26,845 bases of DNA. Origin: Sphaeroforma sirkka. Lineage: Eukaryota; Opisthokonta; Ichthyosporea; Ichthyophonida. A model generated the notes under the pieces. That model was not told the DNA's origin. It ran no database searches and saw only the letters and a program-made list of their open reading frames with translations. The DNA lies in assembly GCA_001586965.3 (NCBI GenBank), contig LUCW03001097.1:7501-34345 (forward strand), given 5' to 3'. Made by a program: the position numbers and the translations under genes. Of the stretch, positions 20,110 to 26,845 are shown one piece after another; the first letter of the stretch is position 1; each line of letters opens with the position of its first letter.

Positions 20110-20443
20110 ATATCCATACACATATACACACATCATTACATATATATATATATATGCAATGCAATAGATATATATGATGTTGATATATATTATATGTATA
20201 AACACGCAAACACAAAACACACACATGTATACATATTATATATATATATATATAAATACCCATATATATTGTTATATATATACATATATGTATGCATATG
20301 TATGTTTATATATATATATATTGATTATGATTATATGCATATATGTTTGTTTTCTGTGCATAAACAGAATATATATATAAACGCAACTGATAAAAAATAT
20401 ATGTTTATGTGTGCATATTCGTTTTATTTGTTTGCATTATTAT

Positions 20444-20474
<31 letters not shown>

Positions 20475-20899
20475 TATACATATACAACACATGCATCACA
20501 CACGTGCAACATATCATCCATGCATATGTAATATACATGCATATATATATTATGTTATGTGCATAGTATTATACATATCATATATCCATGGTTAATACAT
20601 ATATACAATATATATATATATATTATACATATACATATATAATACTTATAATTTATGTTTTATATGCAAATATATATACATATACATTATTATTGCATAT
20701 ATATATATATATGTATATGCATATGTATATATATATATATAGGTCACAAGTCCATATCCCATATATATACAACACATACATATATATATATACATATACA
20801 TATATATATATATATATATATATGGCTATATACATGGCACAGCACACATATGGACATCATCACTCACCATCAAACACACACACACACACACACACATCA

Positions 20900-20945
<46 letters not shown>

Positions 20946-21000
20946 CCGTGTGCGTGCGTATGATGTGCGCGTATATATATATATATGTGTGTTGGTGTGC
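19838..21000. repeat. Cluster of (TA)n and TA/CA microsatellites
   Basis: Multiple long (TA)n runs (about 20046-20107, 20800-20822, 20905-20942 and others) with interspersed CATA and CA stretches. Open frames here consist almost only of I, Y, H, T and M and are not genes. Confidence 0.95.
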
Positions 21001-22206
21001 ACTTGTGTGTTTGTATGCGCGTTACTTATGCGTATTCACTTGAGAGATATAAACCAAGTGAGCTTCTCTGGAAGTATGCTGCACATCAACACGTGTATAG
21101 ACGATTATACATTTGATACTAATCATACGAGATTGTATATATATGAGTGCTAGTATTTCATATTTGATATTATTGAAGCTTGTTTGTAGTGTATCAGCTA
21201 TAGTGAGCCAACAATTTGCTGACAGTTGAAAAGCGCGTTTAGGCGGTACTGACATTCCAACAACTAGCATGATTCTGGTTTTCAGTACACACCATGTAGG
21301 TTCGAACTTGAGAGTGTCGGTCATGTTAATCAGGAGGTGGTCTCAAAAAGCGGGGTTAAGGGTGGGTGTATCTGTAAAAATGCTTTATACCAGCACACCT
21401 GTTTCGATATTTGTATGGATGTACGTACGTATGTATTGGCTACGGAAATAATAGACTTCAATTCGCTTGACAAAATAATGACAGATTGGAACTCGTAGGT
21501 TAAAAGAGCAGAGACAGCCGGACGCACGCACCAAATACCAAAAGTACAAAAATCCAAACAGCCGGTGTTTGGGACACACCCTCCCTGTCCCCACTCGACT
21601 GGAGAAGGGCCGTAACCCGAAAGCACACACACATTTAGGGCAAAATTAGAAATCTAAAAATAGAATTCATACTTGCTTCGAATTCTAGGACATTTGGGGC
21701 TTAGGCCCCGTGTGTTTGTTTTTTTTTAAACTTGAAAACCACAAAACTTTGTGGGCAAGAAATGGGGTGGGAACACTGTCAAAAACATGGGCGTCCCAAA
21801 TGGTATTGTTTTATTATAAAAAACAATATTTTTGATGAATAAGAATATGGGGGGGAAACATCAACCAGTAGTACAGTACCTCAGAGCAAATATATTGGCC
21901 AATAAATCCGCTCCAAATTCAAAAGGCGGGATTGGAGTGGCAGGCAAACAGTACGAAATGTCGTATTTCAAATGACTTAGTTCGGACAAATAAGTGCCTC
22001 TTCAGTTCATTTTGGGCGGGCTTCTTAGATGACTTTGAAAAATGCAGTCTAAAATCCGACACAAAGTGATATAATAGAGTCCCATAAATACGATAAACAC
22101 TGGAACTTATATATAAATACCAGTGCACGAATTTTTATATTTAGACCAGTACAAAAGTTTGGAGTTTAAACCCCATTTGTTTTTAGGGTTTCGAAATTTA
22201 TAGTAC

Positions 22207-22308
22207 CATAGCCTCCCCTGGATGGAGTTTTTCAAACAAAATTAGGAGGAGGCTATGAACGAACATTGTTGTCAAGAGACCGAAAACAATTGTGTTTTCA
22301 GGTCTCTT
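22207..22308. other. Two adjacent strong hairpins upstream of eIF4E
   Basis: Hairpin 1: CATAGCCTCC (22207-22216) pairs perfectly with GGAGGCTATG (22248-22257). Hairpin 2: AAGAGACCGAAAACA (22274-22288) pairs with TGTTTTC-A-GGTCTCTT (22293-22308), 15 pairs with one bulged A and an ATTG loop. They could be a structured non-coding RNA, remains of a small transposon, or a regulatory element. No known RNA family is recognised. Confidence 0.45.
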
Positions 22309-22657
22309 CTTGTCGTTGTCATCAAAAAAGGGTTATTTATAGATTTTTTTAATTATAAAACCTAAAATCCCGATTTTTGTTTTAAAAATATGTATATTAT
22401 CATGTCGCAAACTAAATATTTCATATTAAATAACGTCTTGCCTATAGGTTTTTTTTTGGAATTAGGATTATGAAGTCGGCAATGTTACACGCGGTTTTTC
22501 ACGCCGAATGGAGTGTGCGATTTGCTAAATATGCTCGTGCACACCTCACATAAATTAAATATTAAACTTATCATTTCAAGATATTAGTATACATAGCGAA
22601 AGCAGGTACGTATCATCCCAATACACTACTACGTTATATTATATACTACAAGCAATC

Positions 22658-23252
22658 ATGGCAGAAGAGACAGTTACTAAGAACAGTCCCACCGAGAAAA
22701 CTACTGGCGGAGAAAAAACCGTGTTCGATGATAAAGACAACTTTACAGTATCACACCCCTTGAGCGCCAGATGGGTATTATGGTATGTTGGATATATATG
22801 AGTCAAAATAATATATGTATACAAATCAGATATATCTCTCGATATATACAGGAGAGTTATGCACGTTACACTTAACCGTACGATCAAATAGAGACCGTAT
22901 CAAAGTGCATATGTCTATGTTTGATTTCACAATTGGTATGTTTGGTGACAGTCGTCAGTGGCGTTGCGCTTTTTCAGTCCACATTCGTTCCTACTGGATA
23001 GCTTTAAATTTAATTGTTGAATGTCGTCTATGACAACTTTTGCATTGCTTGATGTGTACATCATGTTTTGCGGCGCATACTTTTGACTTGGAATTAAACT
23101 TGAACTCGTATTCTTTTGTCGTTGCATTGCCTCCGACTATCTACTTGTGTTTACGTGTCAGCCTTCTGTATCACGTTCAATTGATAATGTATATATATAT
23201 ATATATAATATGTGTGCGTGTGTATATGTATGTTTTGCTTATATGTATACTC

Positions 23253-23288
<36 letters not shown>

Positions 23289-25988
23289 TCGTATTAGGAC
23301 TTCCTACACCACACATATATATAATGTATATATATATACATATACATATACATATACATATGCAGTATACATATATATACATATATATACTTGTAACAAG
23401 ACTTCCTACGCTATTAATTTTTCAAATATAACCATCTGCCTATTACATCCCAGGTCCAACCTGGCTTCGTTATCTGTGTACGTGGTGAAACTTCAGTTTT
23501 TCTCACGTGTGTATCTATTGATATATTATTTCTGGTTCTTTGCGACTGATTCGTACTGTATTCTGTATCGTTGTAGGTTTGATATTCCTAAGCATAAGGT
23601 GGAAGCCGCCAACTGGATGGCAACGCTGAAGACAGTCTACACAATCACCACCATAGAAGAATTCTGGGGGTATGTCTTAAATATATATATATATAAAGTA
23701 AATATAAATGTATATATATTTACATAGATACGCTATTTTGCTGCATGAGCATGTTGTGAGGAGTTGCTATTTTGAAAATGTTTGTAAGTTAAATTATGAG
23801 GTTGAAGACTATGTGCGAACGATGCGCTGCCATTTTTACAAACGTTAAAATATCAACGAGACTCAAAGTGATGCCCTGCGAAGCATTCGCAAGGCAAATG
23901 TACGCCCGCTATTCTGTGTGGAGCAAAGTATTAATAATCCAAAGTAGAGCTTATTCGTTGTAAAGTGTGCCTAATCACTCCTATGTGGATATCACAAAAG
24001 CTGCGATCGATGGGCTCTATTCCCCGATTTTCAAAAGTTTTCTGTGATACCGTGTTGTTGCAGCGCTACCGAGTCCTGGAGTCAAAGGGGCTTGTGCCTT
24101 ATTGGTTACAGATATGGGGGTGTCACAGTACCACACCGTAATGCTATATGAAAAAGACACATGCGTTCTGTGTATGGTAGAAATGCTCGGATATGTATAG
24201 GCAGTATACTACGCCGGAAACCCTGCGTAAACCCTGCATGGGTAAATCCGAAGTATAGGTAGCTATCGAGATACTATTGAGAATACCTAGTAGTCTGACA
24301 GCTGTTACGACGCCGAGTGACAATATGGCCTACAAGCGTAGAGCACAAATATGCCACTTCCTTGAACGATTTATATTTTGAGTGAATATATATATACATA
24401 TATCATGACTGTGAGATTATATCAACATATGAACTTCGGGGTGAATGTGTATATTGAACGACTTTGAGTGAATATATATATACATATATATGTATGTATA
24501 TATATATATATATATATATCGATGATTTCAGATTATATCAACATATGAACTTCGGGTGAATGTGTATATCGAACGACTGGAGATTAAAATATTGAATTTC
24601 TGAACGTTTTTATCTGTACTGGCATGTTCCTGTACACGCACTCGTATCCGACTAACCAGATTTATGTCTATTATTTGAAGGTCTGTACGCCTAAGGCATA
24701 TACCTATCAACCATCCGATATCCAACCTAACTCACTTATACCTACACACCATCTCTTCCAACAGAGTCATAAACAACATGGCCAAAGCCTCACAGTTGCC
24801 GGCGGGATCTAACTTCCACTTCTTCAAAGAGGGTGTTAAACCCATGTGGGAGGACCCCGAGAACTTGCATGGCGGCAAGTGGATCATCTCCACCCCCGTC
24901 CAATCGGGCAAGGACGGGGTATTGGACAGGATGTGGATTGATACGGTAGGTTTGTTGTGGGTATATGTATATATACATCACATAGACATCATATACACTT
25001 ACACATATCAGTTTTTATTTTAACGTTTTTTGGTTTTATGGCCAGAAAACAGCACATTTGAGGTGTTCTGAACGCCATATTGAACACAGATGAATTATGG
25101 TACAATCGGTCCTTGTCACTCTCATATGCGTGGGCCTTCGCGCAACCCAATAGCCAGCGCACACATGTCTTATCTAGGTAACCACAAAGTGTCATATATA
25201 TATATATATATATATCAAAAGTGGGATTATGCTGTTGTGGCGGATAGCGTGTTTCAGGTCGATGGAGTTCTGAGTGACCTGGATATATCATAGTGCACAA
25301 TTATAACAGCAATGACGCTACGGTGGATCGAGTATCTGATTTTGTGGAATCAGTACGCGTAGAAGTGCTCGGTTCACAGCTTATGTTACCATCCCTTGTA
25401 CTATACACCTACGACTTTTATATACTCTTTGATGCTCGCGGTATTGGTCTGTATAGTCTTCCACCGACTGTAGTCCTCCTATTTTGTGTATTGTGGTGGC
25501 AATATATGAACACAGGCTTGTCTGGCTTGTGTCTGTAGGGCTGTTCTAAGCACTGTGTAGCTTGTATGTTTGCTGATATATTCCGACTGTGGACGCGACT
25601 TACGAATATACTCTAGGGCGAATATCGCACCTACGCCTGGTGTCTTCCAGACCTAGCGTGTTGTGTCCTGTCTGTCTGGGCCCCTTCCTCAACGGCGCGT
25701 GGCTCATTTTGTTATACCCTTACACCCTAAACGCAGATGCTGGCTGTGATTGGACAAGTTTTAACAGACAGCGAATCAGAAGTGTGTGGCTGTGTGTGTT
25801 CGCCCCGAAAGGCTCAGAACAGGATCGCTCTGTGGACCAAGTCAGGGGACCAACGAAAGATTCAGGAGGACATTGCCAAGAAGTGGAAGGTCATCTGTCA
25901 GTACGAAGCCGGTCTGTCGTACCAGGTGCACTCAGAGGCCAGCAAACGAAATTCAAGTTTCAACAACGACGATAAGTTCACGGCGTAA
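22658..25988 (+). CDS. eIF4E: Translation initiation factor eIF4E, class I, four exons
   Basis: Binds the mRNA 5' cap and recruits eIF4G to start translation. Exons: 22658-22782, 23577-23669, 24765-24945, 25737-25988; all introns are GT-AG and join in frame to 216 residues (human 217). Seen: HPLSARWVLW (residues 33-42) with the class I Trp39, ANWMATL with Trp55 (human W56), EEFW (dorsal-face Trp72), then FFKEGVKPMWED giving the cap-stacking Trp101 and Glu102, GGKWIIS, LDRMWID, VCGCV, and PRKAQNRIALW with basic residues for the cap phosphates. Both Trp39 and Trp55 are kept, whereas 4EHP-type (class II) proteins replace them with Tyr or Phe. The start is the first ATG before a conserved frame (context ATCATGG). 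Donors GTATGT, GTATGT and GTAGGT. The tail NSSFNNDDKFTA has serines near the position of the human phosphosite Ser209. Confidence 0.95.
22783..23576 (+). other. eIF4E intron 1
   Basis: Donor TG|GTATGT, acceptor GTTGTAG|G; the split codon restores Trp42. It contains (TA)n runs near 23190-23290 and TATACA repeats near 23330-23390. No other feature is seen. Confidence 0.85.
23670..24764 (+). other. eIF4E intron 2
   Basis: Donor GG|GTATGT, acceptor TTCCAACAG|A, with CCTAAC about 35 bases before the acceptor as a likely branch site. It contains the tandem duplication at 24364-24580. No coding exon is supported within it. Confidence 0.85.
24364..24580 (+). repeat. Two-copy ~90-115-bp tandem duplication in eIF4E intron 2
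   Basis: GAACGA then TTGAGTGAATATATATATAC and ATTATATCAACATATGAACT plus CGGGTGAATGTGTATAT occur twice, starting at 24364 and 24456, with a third GAACGACT at 24571. The copies differ mainly in the length of the internal (TA)n tract. Confidence 0.85.
24946..25736 (+). other. eIF4E intron 3
   Basis: Donor ACG|GTAGGT, acceptor CACCCTAAACGCAG|ATG, phase 0. CTAAAC sits only a few bases before the acceptor. There is a (TA)n run at about 25194-25214. An 81-codon open frame at 25293-25538 is not recognised and is treated as chance. Confidence 0.85.
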
Positions 25989-26845
25989 GGGGTGATGCGG
26001 GTGTGCTTGAGTGCGGCATGGGCGTACGGGCGAGAGGTACGCACTGTGCGGTGTGCCTAGCAAAGGTAGATATTACATAGGTAGTAGTAAGGATGTATTG
26101 TGCCACCCACCCCAAGGCTTCTCGTGTCCCAGAGCTGAGACTGTGGACTGGCTTACCTACTCGCAGTGCATAGGTCCACTGTGTTTGTGGGTGTATGCAT
26201 GTTTCACCGGCATTCGTCTACATACGCGTTATGCCAAAACGTTGCAACGGATGCTTGGGAACTGCCGGAATGCCTGTGAGATCCAAGACATATTGTGTAC
26301 GGTATGTGCGGCGAGCGCACAAAACTAGCAATTCAAATAGTATCACGAGGTTCCTGGGTGCGCACGTGTTGGTCGTGGGTCAGGTTTTTTAGAAATCGTA
26401 TCCAATCGCAGGTTTGTTTTGGGTGCCAGGGATGCTTCTCCAAAGTCACCGCCTTGGCCGTTGAAACGTTTTGAGAGAATGTAAGAGACGTGCGCGTTCG
26501 ATGCGGGGGGTGGCGCATGCAGTGGCAAGACAGTACAATGTATATAGTAGGTATAGAATAAATTAAAATGTATAGCTGCAGCTGATCTCCTTGAGCACCA
26601 AACACTGTGTATGCTTCCAGCTATGACGACTTCACACATAGAAGCAACACGTACAAGAATGTACAACAAGGACCATTGCGATGTTGAACTCACGGGTGTG
26701 TCGACATTGTGATAGGAAAGATAGGGCCATATCAGTACTGCATAATGTCCCAATGTGTACTAGCAAACAGCGGTGCTATATTCGTCATCCGTAGTCGTAT
26801 AGCACGAGTGAACCTCGATCTACCGAGGTCACGTTTGCACATAAG
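25989..26845 (+). other. 3' flank of eIF4E, no gene supported
   Basis: Contains the probable eIF4E 3' UTR. An AATAAA at 26557-26562 (569 bases past the stop) is the best polyadenylation signal candidate. Open frames on both strands (26011-26328 plus, 26343-26753 minus) carry no recognisable family signature. Confidence 0.5.
26557..26562 (+). terminator. Candidate polyadenylation signal of eIF4E
   Basis: An exact AATAAA in the plus orientation in the flank after the eIF4E stop, followed by ATTAAAATG. It is far from the stop but no closer exact hexamer was noticed. Confidence 0.3.

Larger units (their letters stand above)
19764..22657. other. Divergent intergenic region between GIGYF and eIF4E
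   Basis: About 2.9 kb separate the two start codons, which point away from each other. Both promoters must lie here. The GIGYF side is dominated by (TA)n microsatellites. The eIF4E side (21000-22650) is AT-rich single-copy sequence with several inverted repeats, such as ATTGTTTT/AAAACAAT near 21805, CACTGG/CCAGTG near 22098, and two hairpins at 22207-22308. No convincing TATA or initiator can be singled out in such AT-rich DNA. No coding exon is supported. Confidence 0.7.

Noticed and set aside
19282-21043. Long open frames of alternating I/Y, T/H and C/V on both strands
   Set aside because: They are direct translations of (TA)n and (CA)n microsatellites, with no complexity or family signature.
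21290-21310. GGTTCGAAC, reminiscent of a tRNA T-arm / B box
   Set aside because: No matching acceptor stem, A box or anticodon arm at the right distance upstream.
22600-22615. GCGAAAGCAGG, reminiscent of the conserved influenza segment end
   Set aside because: A short chance match directly before a host gene start; nothing else viral there.
25293-25538. 81-codon plus-strand frame in eIF4E intron 3
   Set aside because: No recognisable family, flanked by well-supported splice sites of eIF4E, and hydrophobic content explained by AT-rich sequence.
26343-26753. 136-codon minus-strand frame at the right end
   Set aside because: No family signature or clear splice context; cannot be told from chance.

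Overview
The window is nuclear DNA of a unicellular eukaryote, probably a holozoan relative of animals. The evidence is spliceosomal GT-AG introns, an animal-style GIGYF protein (4E-binding motif, GYF domain and conserved tail) and a canonical eIF4E. Giant-virus fossils beside intron-rich host genes would fit an ichthyosporean such as Amoebidium, in which endogenised giant viruses have been reported. That taxon is inference, not a sequence match.

Left part (1-6045): a decayed island with giant-virus (Nucleocytoviricota) remains. It holds a broken double-jelly-roll major capsid gene (49-1056), a small viral-type K+ channel fossil (about 1564-1790), and further unrecognised broken coding stretches on both strands. 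A 5'-truncated, decayed non-LTR retrotransposon (about 3231-5165, minus strand) lies in it. A very short piece with the same 3' tail sits inside the capsid fossil between 12-bp direct repeats.

Middle (6104-9330): an AT-rich satellite of roughly 60-bp units. It is interrupted by one 481-bp insertion with 5-bp target-site duplications that looks like a solo LTR. 9331-10086 is non-coding flank with short hairpins.

Host gene 1 (19763 down to 10087, minus): an eight-exon GIGYF gene whose model joins in frame throughout to 1496 codons. It has an N-terminal YX4LL eIF4E/4EHP-binding motif, a PPPGL motif just before its GYF domain, a Q-rich coiled middle, a conserved helical region and the conserved LLGFSV tail. 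Its introns carry minisatellites, (TA)n tracts, CCCTAAA-type motifs and two decayed copies of exon 3' ends.

Host gene 2 (22658-25988, plus): a four-exon eIF4E of 216 residues with the cap-binding tryptophans of class I proteins. It is head-to-head with GIGYF across about 2.9 kb of (TA)n-rich DNA. GIGYF proteins work by binding an eIF4E-family protein (4EHP in animals), so this is a divergent pair of genes for potentially interacting translation-control factors.
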